The notes under the pieces are model-generated. The model saw nothing but the letters and a program-made list of their open reading frames with translations. It searched no databases and was not told the origin of the DNA. A DNA stretch of 64,000 bases from Desulfovibrio litoralis DSM 11393 (lineage in GTDB: Bacteria > Desulfobacterota > Desulfovibrionia > Desulfovibrionales > Desulfovibrionaceae). Every line of letters starts with the position of its first letter. The stretch's first letter is position 1. The stretch spans positions 250,418 to 314,417 of the forward strand of contig NZ_FRDI01000004.1 of assembly GCF_900143255.1 (NCBI RefSeq), in the 5' to 3' direction. The translations under genes and the position numbers were made by a program. Of this stretch, positions 36,931 to 45,583 are shown piece by piece.

Positions 36931-38529
36931 TTAGGACAACATATTATATTCTGTTTCGGCGTTTTCTGAAAACTCATTTTTGTTTTTATGCTCTACCTCT
37001 GTGTTTGTTGGAAAATATGCGCCAAGTTTCTGGTCTAAAATTCGAGCGAGGCAATCCAACATATCATCGTGAGTTGAGACGGGAAAGTTTAGAAATTCTT
37101 CTTTGATAAACTCTTCAGTAAAATCATGCCATTTTCCATCATAACCACGAAAAGGGCAACGCTTTGGAAGATAAATGCGTCCTTGTTCAAAATAAGGGGC
37201 AAGGGCTTTAATGCGGCTGTTTTTTGCGATCGAACCGCCTAAACTGATAATAGGAAAACGATAATTATAATGTTCTTGTTCCGATTCGATAAATTCTATA
37301 TCTGCCTGCATACCATATTTTTCATAACCTACAAGTTCGGGAAGATATTTTTTATGTAAGTTAAATAGGGCTGTTGCACGGGATTTTAGGTTTAAGCGAT
37401 CTCTGATTGCATCGATAATATACCAGTTTTGATCAGCTCCTAAACCGACAACAAGCATAACTGTATAGTCGCTGTTTTTCTTTTTTTCTCCGGCGGGGTC
37501 AACAAGAATATAACGATTAAAGTCTTGCCAGTTGTAGATAGTGCTTGTTTTTTCACTAAACTCGGGCGACCAAAAACGTAACCAAGTTTCTTTAAAACTT
37601 TGAGCTTCGTCTGCCAGAGGGTTTTGCAACATTTGACAACCAAAGATATATGCCCCCATTTCTCTACGTTTCTCCGCTAATATATCTGGAGTTAATAAAA
37701 CGGGCGTTCCGGTTGTTTCTCCGTTATGTGTAGCAGGATAAATTCGTAATTTTGCCGCCTTACGATTGATGATTTCTTGATAAGTATCATTAAGATGATA
37801 ACGTGTTCCTATATATCGACGTTTTCCGCCTTTTGCCCCAAGGTTTAAAGATAATGCCCAAGCTTCGGTTGTTTTTAAACTTTGTTCGGCTGTATTAACG
37901 CTGTCTTTTGTTACGACATCATCATAGATAAGTAGGGAAAAGTGTTTGCCGATCGGTTGTCCGTCTACTAGCCCCCAGCCTTCTAAACTTGCTTCTTTGG
38001 GGTTGTTTTTTCGCTTGAGAATTAAACCTTTTTCTAAAGACCACAAAGGGGCTTCTTTTTGTGGATTTTTCCATAATACATTAGGATAACATAATTTAAG
38101 TAATATGTTTTGTTCAAATTCTCTTTTGATTTGAGAAAGAAAATTCTTTGCCATGGTGCGAGTATGCGAAAAAATTCCAACCGTCAATTCAGGGTCGTTT
38201 AATACGCTTTGTATGGTTAAACCAAAGGTAATAATTGTTGATTTATAATGTTCTCTTGCCCATAAATCAAGGTAGCCGTTAGGTGAGTTCATCACCTCGT
38301 TACAGCGTTCATAAAGCCATTGATGTCGTAAATCATGGCGTTTTAAGAGCTGGGTCAAAAGAAAATATAAATCGTTTTTTCCAATCGTTGCCAAAAAAGC
38401 CAAACGTTCTGGAAGCTCAAGTTTTTTTAATGTTTCAAACTGTTTTAAATAAAAGCTTTCTCTTTCTTGAAACGTGATAAATTTAGCGTAATTACTTTGA
38501 ATTAAAAGTTTTTCTGTTTCATATTTCAT
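36931..38529 (-). CDS. orphan phage terminase large subunit
   Basis: 532 residues. The N-terminal ATPase half has LWAREHYKSTII in the Walker A position and SLLIYDDVV as Walker B. The C-terminal RNase-H-like nuclease half starts ILVDPAGEKKKNSDYTVM, with later acidic residues in STHDDMLDCLARI. This is the DNA-packaging motor/nuclease of tailed phages or gene transfer agents. No portal, capsid, small terminase or integrase gene is next to it; its neighbours are housekeeping genes. The frame is complete and not decayed, which is notable for an isolated phage gene. Confidence 0.82.
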   Translation of the reverse strand: MKYETEKLLIQSNYAKFITFQERESFYLKQFETLKKLELPERLAFLATIGKNDLYFLLTQLLKRHDLRHQWLYERCNEVMNSPNGYLDLWAREHYKSTIITFGLTIQSVLNDPELTVGIFSHTRTMAKNFLSQIKREFEQNILLKLCYPNVLWKNPQKEAPLWSLEKGLILKRKNNPKEASLEGWGLVDGQPIGKHFSLLIYDDVVTKDSVNTAEQSLKTTEAWALSLNLGAKGGKRRYIGTRYHLNDTYQEIINRKAAKLRIYPATHNGETTGTPVLLTPDILAEKRREMGAYIFGCQMLQNPLADEAQSFKETWLRFWSPEFSEKTSTIYNWQDFNRYILVDPAGEKKKNSDYTVMLVVGLGADQNWYIIDAIRDRLNLKSRATALFNLHKKYLPELVGYEKYGMQADIEFIESEQEHYNYRFPIISLGGSIAKNSRIKALAPYFEQGRIYLPKRCPFRGYDGKWHDFTEEFIKEEFLNFPVSTHDDMLDCLARILDQKLGAYFPTNTEVEHKNKNEFSENAETEYNMLS

Positions 38530-38610
38530 CTTAATCTCCTTACTTCAAGGAAAGATGATACAAAACAGAGCCAAGCTAAGGATATTAAAAACAGTTAAAG
38601 CTTTAGAGCC

Positions 38611-39972
38611 TTAAGATTTTTGTAAATGTGCCGCCCAAAAAAATTCGTTAAAAGGCGAATCATAAGGGGTGTGCCATGTTTTAATTAACTTTAACTCAGG
38701 GTTTTCTTGCAACACTTTTTCTATTTGTTCTTCATTTTCGGCGGGATTAAGGGTACAGGTAATGTATATTAGATGTCCGCTGTTTTCAAGCTGAGCTATA
38801 CAGTGAGATAACATTTTAGCTTGAGTTTGAATAAGTCTTGTGAGGTCTTCCGGCTTACGATTAAGAGCTATATCCGGGTGTCTTGATAGCGTTCCCAACC
38901 CTGAACAGGGTGCGTCTAATAGAATTGCATCAAACTTTTGTTTTAAAGCGGCATAAGGAACCGAGAGTCTTGCGATTGGGATAGATAAATTTAAACGCAA
39001 CAGCTCTTTTTTTAAACCTTTTAAGCGAGAAAAGGATAGATCGCTGGCAAGAGAGACAGGTACGTTTTGTTCCGCTAGAGCCGTACATTTTCCTCCGTGT
39101 CCGGCACAAGCGTCCCACAACACCTTGTTTTTATTTTGTTGTTTTTTACAGGCTTCCCAGACTGTATTAAATTCCCATAAAATTTCTTGCGAGGCGGCTG
39201 ATTGGCGGGAAATTTGCCCTTCTTTTTGTAAAAGATTAAGTTTTGCTTTTAACTCGCTTGGGAGGGTTTGAAAGCCAAAACCGGCATTATGAATTTTATA
39301 GTTTGCGTGATCTTTTATTTCGTTGATTAAACTTTGAGCGTCTTTGTGATTTAGATTTACTCTTAAACCGAGAGGTGCTTTTGTAGAAGACCCTTTAAGC
39401 AACAATAACGCCTGTTCTTCGCCATAGGCACTAAACCACAACTTAACTATCCAAAGGGGCATTGAGTAAAACGCCGAATATATAGAGAGTTGGTCGAGTT
39501 GAGGTTCTTGGGTTTTAAAATAATCTATGTTTAAAACTTTTTCGCCAAGCCTTTGAATTTCTCGTAAAACAGCGTTGGCAACATTGGCTAATTTTTGACC
39601 GTGTTCCGCTTTTATACCTTGTACATGTAGATATAAACTAGCGTAGTCAGGCGTTCCTTTTAAAAACAATAACTCATAAACAGCGATTGTGAGGCGTATT
39701 TTAAACGTATCAGGCAGTTTATTGGGTTTTTGCAAGAATTTTTTTAAAAGTTCGCTTATATATTGATATTTGCGTAAACAACCGTAACTTAACTCAGTAG
39801 TAAGGGCAGTATCTTGTTCGGAAAAGTTGAGTTCTGTTTTTGATTTATAGATCTTGATTGTGTTGTCTAAAGTTGCTTGCAACTCTTCTTTTTTTAAAAT
39901 GACCTTGGTTAAGACTTTAACGGCACATTCACGAGCAGAACCGGAGTTTTGTATTAAAGATTTATGTGGCAT
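38611..39972 (-). CDS. rsmB: 16S rRNA (cytosine-5)-methyltransferase RsmB
   Basis: 453 residues. N-terminal NusB-like RNA-binding domain (ALTTELSYGCLRKYQYISELL and following), then a class I SAM methyltransferase: WDACAGHGGKCTALAE for SAM binding, LLDAPCSGLGTLSRHPD with one catalytic Cys, and YITCTLNPAENEEQIE with the second. It modifies C967-type positions in 16S rRNA. A common relative, NSUN/RsmF, lacks the NusB domain. Confidence 0.93.
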   Translation of the reverse strand: MPHKSLIQNSGSARECAVKVLTKVILKKEELQATLDNTIKIYKSKTELNFSEQDTALTTELSYGCLRKYQYISELLKKFLQKPNKLPDTFKIRLTIAVYELLFLKGTPDYASLYLHVQGIKAEHGQKLANVANAVLREIQRLGEKVLNIDYFKTQEPQLDQLSIYSAFYSMPLWIVKLWFSAYGEEQALLLLKGSSTKAPLGLRVNLNHKDAQSLINEIKDHANYKIHNAGFGFQTLPSELKAKLNLLQKEGQISRQSAASQEILWEFNTVWEACKKQQNKNKVLWDACAGHGGKCTALAEQNVPVSLASDLSFSRLKGLKKELLRLNLSIPIARLSVPYAALKQKFDAILLDAPCSGLGTLSRHPDIALNRKPEDLTRLIQTQAKMLSHCIAQLENSGHLIYITCTLNPAENEEQIEKVLQENPELKLIKTWHTPYDSPFNEFFWAAHLQKS

Positions 39973-40011
39973 TTTACCGTAAAGCCTTTTATTTGATAAA
40001 TTGAGAAACGA

Positions 40012-40896
40012 TTATTGTTTGAAACTATATACATTATTTAGCTTTCCATCGCTATAAAAAAACAATTTCTTATCTTGTAAATCTTTTATAACGTACCATT
40101 GGGTATAAGTTTTTTTGAACTGAAAAGGAATATGTATAGAATTAAAATATTTTTCTGTTGCTTTTTGTGCTTCTATCTTGTTGTTATAGTTTTGTTTTTT
40201 AGCGAATTTGGCTGCTCTGATAAGTCTTCTGCTTCCGCTGTTTACGCCTTTGCCAGTTGCACAAATCTGTTTCATTGTGAGAAACTCAGGGTCATTTGTT
40301 AAGGCTTTATAAGGGTTATCATAAACCTTGGTCTTGCCGTTGATAAATTCAACAACAATATAATTTCCATCAGCATCGGCACAAGCTAAATGGACTGTGG
40401 GAATTTGCCCTAATCTTTTGAGAGGCTCACCCCATATTTTGAGTTTTTGTATAGTATTTTTTAATTCGGGGATATTTTTACAAGTTCCGAGAAGGTAGCT
40501 TATAAGATGGGTAGACGCAATGGCGTTTTCATCTTCTGCTTTTGCTAAAAATTTTGTGTTGTTTAACCATAAAGCCGAAATAGACAAACCTTCTTCGTTA
40601 ATTCCGTCGAGAGGGTCTCGATATGCTATTACCGGGCTGTCTATTCCTATATATGCGTATTTATTTTTCCACTCGAGGCTTGTTTCATTTTTTGAATTGG
40701 TACTTTGAAACTTAGTATTTTTTTCTACTTTAAAAATGGAAGAGGCCAGAGGAATTGCAAATTCCATTGTTCTTGCGTGAATTAAATTGTTTTTTCCTCT
40801 AAGAAAAATATCTGTGCAGGCTAATGCGTTGTAATTACTGAATAATAGATAAGCGAATAAAAACAAGAATAATATTTTTTTATTATAATTTAACAT
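40012..40896 (-). CDS. secreted choloylglycine hydrolase-family amidase
   Basis: 294 residues. Signal peptide 1-26 ending ALA, so that Cys27 becomes the N-terminal nucleophile (Ntn fold, CTDIFLRG). Other pocket residues: Arg in HARTMEF (Glu replaces the usual Asp after Met), Asn in LWLNN, Asn in LTNDP, Arg in SRRLIRAAKF. The family covers bile-salt hydrolase, penicillin V acylase and N-acyl-homoserine-lactone acylases; this compact Gram-negative-type member is periplasmic, and I would not choose a substrate. It is monocistronic. Confidence 0.82.
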   Translation of the reverse strand: MLNYNKKILFLFLFAYLLFSNYNALACTDIFLRGKNNLIHARTMEFAIPLASSIFKVEKNTKFQSTNSKNETSLEWKNKYAYIGIDSPVIAYRDPLDGINEEGLSISALWLNNTKFLAKAEDENAIASTHLISYLLGTCKNIPELKNTIQKLKIWGEPLKRLGQIPTVHLACADADGNYIVVEFINGKTKVYDNPYKALTNDPEFLTMKQICATGKGVNSGSRRLIRAAKFAKKQNYNNKIEAQKATEKYFNSIHIPFQFKKTYTQWYVIKDLQDKKLFFYSDGKLNNVYSFKQ

Positions 40897-41062
40897 ATTG
40901 CATTCATAATATTGGGTTGTATTGTTTTAATAATATTAAGTAGGATAATTATTTTTTTAGATAACTTATAGAAAGTTATTGCATTTTTTTTTAATTGTTT
41001 GTATAAGAAATAATCAAATTGTATGGTCTATTTTTTTTATAAAAGGATAACCAATAAAATTC

Positions 41063-41091
41063 TTGCTTGTTTTTTATAAAAGTAGTATTAT
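41063..41091 (+). promoter_or_regulatory. candidate sigma70 promoter of the HU gene
   Basis: TTGCTT (41063-41068), 17-base spacer, TATTAT (41086-41091), giving a leader of about 80 bases. Confidence 0.5.
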
Positions 41092-41178
41092 ACAAATGAA
41101 AGTAATCTTTTGTGTTTAGTTAGATGAATGTTTTTGGCTGTAATGTTTTTTAAATTTTACTCTACTATGGAGTTTTGT

Positions 41179-41454
41179 ATGAATAAGAGCGAATTAATTA
41201 AGGCTTTATCAGAAAAAAGTAATATTCCTGTAGAAGAAGCTACTATAATCGTAAAAGAGTTTTTTGACAAGATGAAAGATGCCTTAACAAAAGGTAATCG
41301 TGTTGAAATTCGTGGTCTCGGAAGCTTTAAACTAAAAGAATATCCTCCTTATTCAGGGCGTAACCCCAGAACCGGTGCAATCGTAAACGTTTCTGCTAAA
41401 CGTCTTCCTTTTTTCAGAGCCGGTAAAGACCTAAAAGACTTTATTAACAAATAA
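41179..41454 (+). CDS. HU/IHF-family DNA-binding protein
   Basis: 91 residues. MNKSELIKALSEKSNIP, VEIRGLGSFKLKEYP, and the DNA-arm motif GRNPRTGAIVNV followed by PFFRAGKDLKDFIN identify the HU/IHF fold; it is a nucleoid protein that bends DNA. HU versus IHF subunit is not decided. The frame is open to 41128, but GGAG is six bases before the ATG at 41179 and the family starts there. Confidence 0.93.
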   Translation: MNKSELIKALSEKSNIPVEEATIIVKEFFDKMKDALTKGNRVEIRGLGSFKLKEYPPYSGRNPRTGAIVNVSAKRLPFFRAGKDLKDFINK

Positions 41455-41501
41455 ATTTATTTTGTTGTTTTTTATTGGTTCTTTTTATATTTGTGAAAAT
41501 T

Positions 41502-42494
41502 ATGAACTATACTATACTTATGCTAAAGCCTAAAAAATTTACCGTTTGGGCTTTAGCTTTTTTATGCTCATTACTATTGAGTAATATTGCAGAGGCGAGA
41601 TACTTAGAGGAATTGACAGATAGTAAGGCACCTAAGCCTGTTTTGCGTCTTGCATATATCGCCGAAAGTTGGGGTGAATTATATCCTTGCCCAGGTTGAG
41701 GTAAGACCAAGATTGGTGGACTGGCTCGGCGGGCTAGTGTGTTAAAGGCTTTACGACAAGCTGCAAAAGATGGAAATTATCCTTTACTTGAAATTATCGG
41801 ACCACATGAGTTTTTAGCTGACTACCGTGGATATGGTTCAAAACCGACTTTAGACAAAGAAAAAGCTATAAAAACTTTTTGGCTTTATAATGCCCTTCAG
41901 CCTGATTTAGCTTATACTAGTAAAGAAACTGAAGAATGGCTTAGGACTGCTGCCTTAAAATTAAATAGTGGATACTTTACTTTTACCGACAATAGTCTTG
42001 TTTTTAAAAAATTAAAAATAGCTGATGCAAATCTAAATATTGGCTTCGTGTTAGCTCCTGAAGCGTTAGGAGCAAAGAATACTCTTACGGCGAATCAAAT
42101 TGACGCAATAAAAAAGATGGCTGAAGAAAAAAGAAAAGACGTTGATTTATTGGTGTTAATTTCTCCATGGGGGTTTGCGACTGAAAATTTAGCTATTTCT
42201 ACTTGGCTTAAAGAGTTAAATTTATTTGATTTACTTTTAGGGGCAGGCGAAGGCTCTGCGTTATCTCTAAGTCTTAGTTCAAAAAATCTTTCTTTAGCTT
42301 GGTCTCGCTCAGATAAAAAAGGAGCAGGGATTAACGTTATTGACTTTTTTGAACTGCCACCTAAAGATTCACGAAGCGATTGGGCTTGGGTCGCTGATGA
42401 TAATATTAAAGGTGATATAATTCCTTTATCTGATGCTATTCATGATGACCCTGAAATTGCTAAACTTATTGAAAGCCGTGTAAAAACTAATTGA
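41502..42494 (+). CDS. UshA-like selenoprotein (in-frame UGA = Sec)
   Basis: One gene split by an in-frame TGA at 41697-41699. The upstream segment has a signal peptide (LAFLCSLLLSNIAEA) and ends AESWGELYPCPG; the downstream segment continues in the same frame as GKTKIGGLARRASVLKALRQ and onward to 42494 with no break. Together they read Cys-Pro-Gly-Sec-Gly-Lys, a CxxU redox-type motif. The rest (PLLEIIGPHEFLADYRGYG, DLLVLISPWGFA, DLLLGAGEG) fits the metallophosphatase-like UshA-like (seleno)protein group known to me from Desulfovibrionales and relatives. A hairpin placed like a bacterial SECIS follows the TGA. About 330 residues; the start may also be ATG 41520 or TTG 41475. No strong ribosome site is seen. 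Confidence 0.82.
41720..41738 (+). promoter_or_regulatory. candidate bacterial SECIS hairpin
   Basis: ACTGGCTC-GGC-GGGCTAGT: eight pairs (two G-U) with a G-rich apical loop, beginning 20 bases after the UGA. Distance and the G at the loop start fit bacterial SECIS elements bound by SelB. Confidence 0.65.
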
Positions 42495-42533
42495 TTGCTA
42501 TAATTAACATATTAATTTGATTTAGGTAAAACA

Positions 42534-42568
42534 AAAGGCTCTGTAGTTTAATATTCAGAGCCTTTTTT
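42534..42568. terminator. bidirectional terminator between the selenoprotein gene and serS
   Basis: AAAAGGCTCTG pairs with CAGAGCCTTTT, with T runs on both strands. Confidence 0.9.
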
Positions 42569-42600
42569 GATGTTCTAAATTATCTAATCAAATAATGAGG

Positions 42601-43950
42601 TTAAGCTGTAATATGTTCTAGCCCGCCCATATAAGGCACAAGGGCTTTAGGCAGTTTTATGCTTCCATCTTTTTGTTGTCCATTTTCCAGTACAGCCACA
42701 AGTGTTCTGCCTACCGCCAGACCTGAACCGTTTAAGGTGTGGACATATTCGGCTTTTCCGCCATTTGGCTTAAACTTAATATTGGCACGGCGTGCTTGAA
42801 AGTCAGTGCAGTTAGAACAAGACGAAATCTCACGATATTTATTTTGTCCGGGTAGCCAAACTTCAAGGTCATAAGTTTTTGCCGATGAAAATCCCATATC
42901 GCCAGTGCATAAAGTAATAACACGGTATGGAAGTTCTAAGCGTTGTAACAGCGTTTCGGCGTGTTCACGCATTTTTTCTAGCTGATTGAAGGAATCATCA
43001 GGGTGAGCAAAACGCACCATTTCTACTTTAGTAAATTGATGTTGACGAATTAAGCCTTTAGTATCTTTTCCGTAACTTCCGGCTTCTGAACGAAAGCATG
43101 GAGTCGCAGCAGTTACACCCATAGGTAGTTTATTTTCTTCAATAAAATCATCAGCAAACATATTGGTTAAAGGCACTTCGGCTGTGGGAATTAAAAAATA
43201 ATCCCAATTTTCAAGTTTAAAGAGGTCTTCTTCAAATTTAGGCAGTTGCCCTGTGCCTGTCATTGTTTTGCGGTTTACCATAAATGGTGGAATTACTTCG
43301 AGATAACCATGTTCAGTGGTCTGGACATCAAGAAAAAAGTTGACTAAGGCACGCTCTAATCTGGCTGCCCAACCTTTATAAACGGTAAAACGACTGCCTG
43401 TTAATTTTCCTGCTAGGTCAAAATCTAAACCGTTAAGGTTTTGTCCTAGTTCCCAATGTTCTTTTGGAGTAAAGTCAAAGTTTTTGATTGTGCCAAATTT
43501 ATGGAGTTCTGGATTATCTTCTTCACTTTTTCCAAAAGGCACACTAGCATCAGGTATATTAGGAATGTTAAGCAAAAAGTTGTTAAGGTTTTGCTTTACA
43601 GCTTCGGTTTCTTGGTCTAATTCTTTGATTCTTTCTCCGAGTTTAATGGATTTTTCCATTAGTTCAGAGGCGTCCTGCCCTGGCTTTTTAAGTCTGGGAG
43701 CTAAATCGTTGCGATCATTCCAAGGCGAACCAGCCATTTGTTCAATAGTTTCTTGCCCTGACTTTTTAAGTTTGGCAACTTCACTACTAATTTGGTTGCG
43801 TTCTGCTTTTAAAAGTTCGACTTCTTTTAGTAATGTTTTACGTTTTTCATCTAATTCTATGAATTCATTTAAGTTAATATTTGAATTGCGAGCGGATAAA
43901 GCTTTAGCAACTTGGTCTAAGTTTTTTTGAAGTAATTTAAGATCAAGCAT
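42601..43950 (-). CDS. serS: seryl-tRNA synthetase
   Basis: 449 residues, class II synthetase. N-terminal coiled-coil arm (about 35-125) for tRNA-Ser, then the catalytic core: [21 protein letters not shown] (motif-2 neighbourhood), [63 protein letters not shown] (motif 3). Core and ends are very like Desulfovibrio SerS. The arm holds an insertion of 26 residues: LKKSGQ at 61-66 and LKKPGQ at 87-92 flank a [20 protein letters not shown] linker, suggesting a local in-frame duplication. Confidence 0.95.
   Translation of the reverse strand: MLDLKLLQKNLDQVAKALSARNSNINLNEFIELDEKRKTLLKEVELLKAERNQISSEVAKLKKSGQETIEQMAGSPWNDRNDLAPRLKKPGQDASELMEKSIKLGERIKELDQETEAVKQNLNNFLLNIPNIPDASVPFGKSEEDNPELHKFGTIKNFDFTPKEHWELGQNLNGLDFDLAGKLTGSRFTVYKGWAARLERALVNFFLDVQTTEHGYLEVIPPFMVNRKTMTGTGQLPKFEEDLFKLENWDYFLIPTAEVPLTNMFADDFIEENKLPMGVTAATPCFRSEAGSYGKDTKGLIRQHQFTKVEMVRFAHPDDSFNQLEKMREHAETLLQRLELPYRVITLCTGDMGFSSAKTYDLEVWLPGQNKYREISSCSNCTDFQARRANIKFKPNGGKAEYVHTLNGSGLAVGRTLVAVLENGQQKDGSIKLPKALVPYMGGLEHITA
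43675..43770 (-). repeat. duplicated segment in the serS coiled-coil arm
   Basis: The near-identical 19-20 base strings TGCCCTGGCTTTTTAAGT (from 43676) and TGCCCTGACTTTTTAAGT (from 43754) are exactly 78 bases (26 codons) apart. Confidence 0.7.
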
Positions 43951-44042
43951 TTTTGTTTACCTTGAAATTGAGTTTAAATTTTATATGAATTATTAGTAGG
44001 GGATATATCTTATAATAACAAGAACATCGGAGACTGTAAACT

Positions 44043-44246
44043 TTAAATACGGTCGCAATTTATTGCTTCCATAAATTCTTCCATAGCGGTATCCATAATA
44101 GGCAGGTATTCTTGAATTGTAAATTTGGTATGACAATGTTCACAAATAATATAGGCTTGATGACAGCTTCGCAGAATTTTAACAGCCTGATTACATTTTT
44201 TACATGGCATAGTGGTTTGAGCTTCTCTTGGGGTTGGTTTCCACAT
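44043..44246 (-). CDS. dual-CXXC small zinc-ribbon-like protein
   Basis: 67 residues. CKKC and CEHC, 22 residues apart, form a probable zinc ribbon or redox pair; the end MEEFMEAINCDRI is conserved in the group I remember as the dual-CXXC-motif small (seleno)protein family, some members of which carry Sec. All four positions are Cys here. The frame extends to 44270, but AAAGGA lies seven bases before the ATG at 44246. It is upstream of, and on the same strand as, serS. Confidence 0.7.
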   Translation of the reverse strand: MWKPTPREAQTTMPCKKCNQAVKILRSCHQAYIICEHCHTKFTIQEYLPIMDTAMEEFMEAINCDRI

Positions 44247-44445
44247 TTTTATGTCCTTTAATTTATGCAAGTAAGTGTTTATTATTCCAATATGGTTATT
44301 TTAGCAATATCTTAAATTTGAACAAATCTTACTAATATATTTACTATAAATATGTAATTTATTAATTTACCGCAATAAGATTATTCTTTTATAAAAAATG
44401 TGATTTAAACTTTAAACAATATTTTAATATGATATAGGATTTTTA

Positions 44446-45201
44446 ATGAGTCGTCATCAGGTTAATTATGTACAAGCACAATGCATTAAGGCAGCCGGAA
44501 AACTAATGCAAGAAATGCAAATGGTTAAAAGCGGTTCACGCATAGGAGTGGCTGTTTCTGGCGGGGCAGACAGTTATGTACTTATGAAAGTTTTAAAAAT
44601 TCGCCAAAGTATACTCCCTTTTAAATTTGAACTTTTCGCTCTACATATTAACCCGGGTTTTGACCCTAATGACCACCTTATTTTACAAGAATGGTTGTTA
44701 AGCGAAGGCATTCCGTATCATATGGAGCTGACCGATCATGGTCCGAGGGCTCACTCAGAAGAAAATCGCACTGGTTCTCCTTGTTTTTTATGTGCAAAAT
44801 TAAGACGTAAGCGTTTGTTTGAGTTATGTGGTAAATATAATTTAAGCCATTTAGCTTTTGGACATAACGCAGACGACTTAGTCAGCAGTTTTTTAATGAA
44901 TTTATTTCAAACGGGCAGAGTAGAGGGAATGTCTATGGCTGAACCGTTTTTTAGGAATACATTACAAATAATTAGACCATTAATGTTGTTAGAAAAGAAA
45001 ATTATTGAAAAAGCCGCAAAAGCTTGGAAGTTGCCAATAAGCAAAAATAGTTGTCCTTCTAGCGGAACAAGCAACAGGGCAAAAATTATGCAAGATTTGA
45101 ATATTTTTTGTGATGGGCATAAAAATCGCAGAAAAAATATCAGTAATGGGCTTGTGCGTTGGCAATTAGAAAAACATATGGCTTTATTAAACAACGAATA
45201 A
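44446..45201 (+). CDS. TtcA-like PP-loop ATPase (tRNA thiolation family)
   Basis: 251 residues. The PP-loop SGGADSYVLMKVL binds ATP. GSPCFLCAKLRRKRLFEL contains the Cys-x2-Cys of TtcA that helps hold an iron-sulfur cluster, and LAFGHNADDLVSSFLMNLFQTG is the family's second motif. TtcA 2-thiolates C32 of some tRNAs; related PP-loop proteins act on other substrates, so the symbol is withheld. It is flanked by non-tRNA genes and is transcribed alone. Confidence 0.8.
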   Translation: MSRHQVNYVQAQCIKAAGKLMQEMQMVKSGSRIGVAVSGGADSYVLMKVLKIRQSILPFKFELFALHINPGFDPNDHLILQEWLLSEGIPYHMELTDHGPRAHSEENRTGSPCFLCAKLRRKRLFELCGKYNLSHLAFGHNADDLVSSFLMNLFQTGRVEGMSMAEPFFRNTLQIIRPLMLLEKKIIEKAAKAWKLPISKNSCPSSGTSNRAKIMQDLNIFCDGHKNRRKNISNGLVRWQLEKHMALLNNE

Positions 45202-45227
45202 TTTAAGCTAAAATTAATCGTTAAGCT

Positions 45228-45455
45228 TTAAGGTTTACAAACTTTACAAGGTCTAAAGCCCGCTTGTTCTGCTTTTTGTTTTGAGTCAAAAGAAGCAGTA
45301 CACTTTTTACAGTCGTAAAATCTGCAATGCGGTGCATGATATATTTTTGATTCAATATTGCCTTTATAAAGGATTTTTTGTGCTTGTATTGAACTTAAAA
45401 GCATCAAGAAGACAACAACAGAAAGCAAAAATATTTTTATACTTTTTTTAAGCAT
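45228..45455 (-). CDS. small secreted Ada-type metal-binding protein
   Basis: 75 residues. Signal peptide 1-25 (ending IQA). The mature 50 residues read YHAPHCRFYDCKKC...GFRPCKVCKP, the Cys-x-x-x-x-Cys / Cys-x2-Cys arrangement and Tyr-His...Cys start of the Ada N-terminal zinc-binding fold (also found in nuclease-associated modules). As a lone, exported metal-binding domain it may bind zinc in the periplasm. Role unknown. Confidence 0.7.
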   Translation of the reverse strand: MLKKSIKIFLLSVVVFLMLLSSIQAQKILYKGNIESKIYHAPHCRFYDCKKCTASFDSKQKAEQAGFRPCKVCKP

Positions 45456-45583
45456 AAAATAAACTCATAAAGATATTGCTTAATAGTTTTAGAGATGATT
45501 ATTTATTTGATTTAGTCAAATCTATACTCTGTTTCTTTTAAAAGCAATAAAAATATCGTCTGCTACTTTTTACTTCTAGTTTT

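Noticed and set aside
41739..42494. Independent gene starting with GTG after the TGA
   Set aside because: It has no ribosome site, starts inside the conserved domain and is in the same frame as the signal-peptide segment; reading through as selenocysteine explains both parts.
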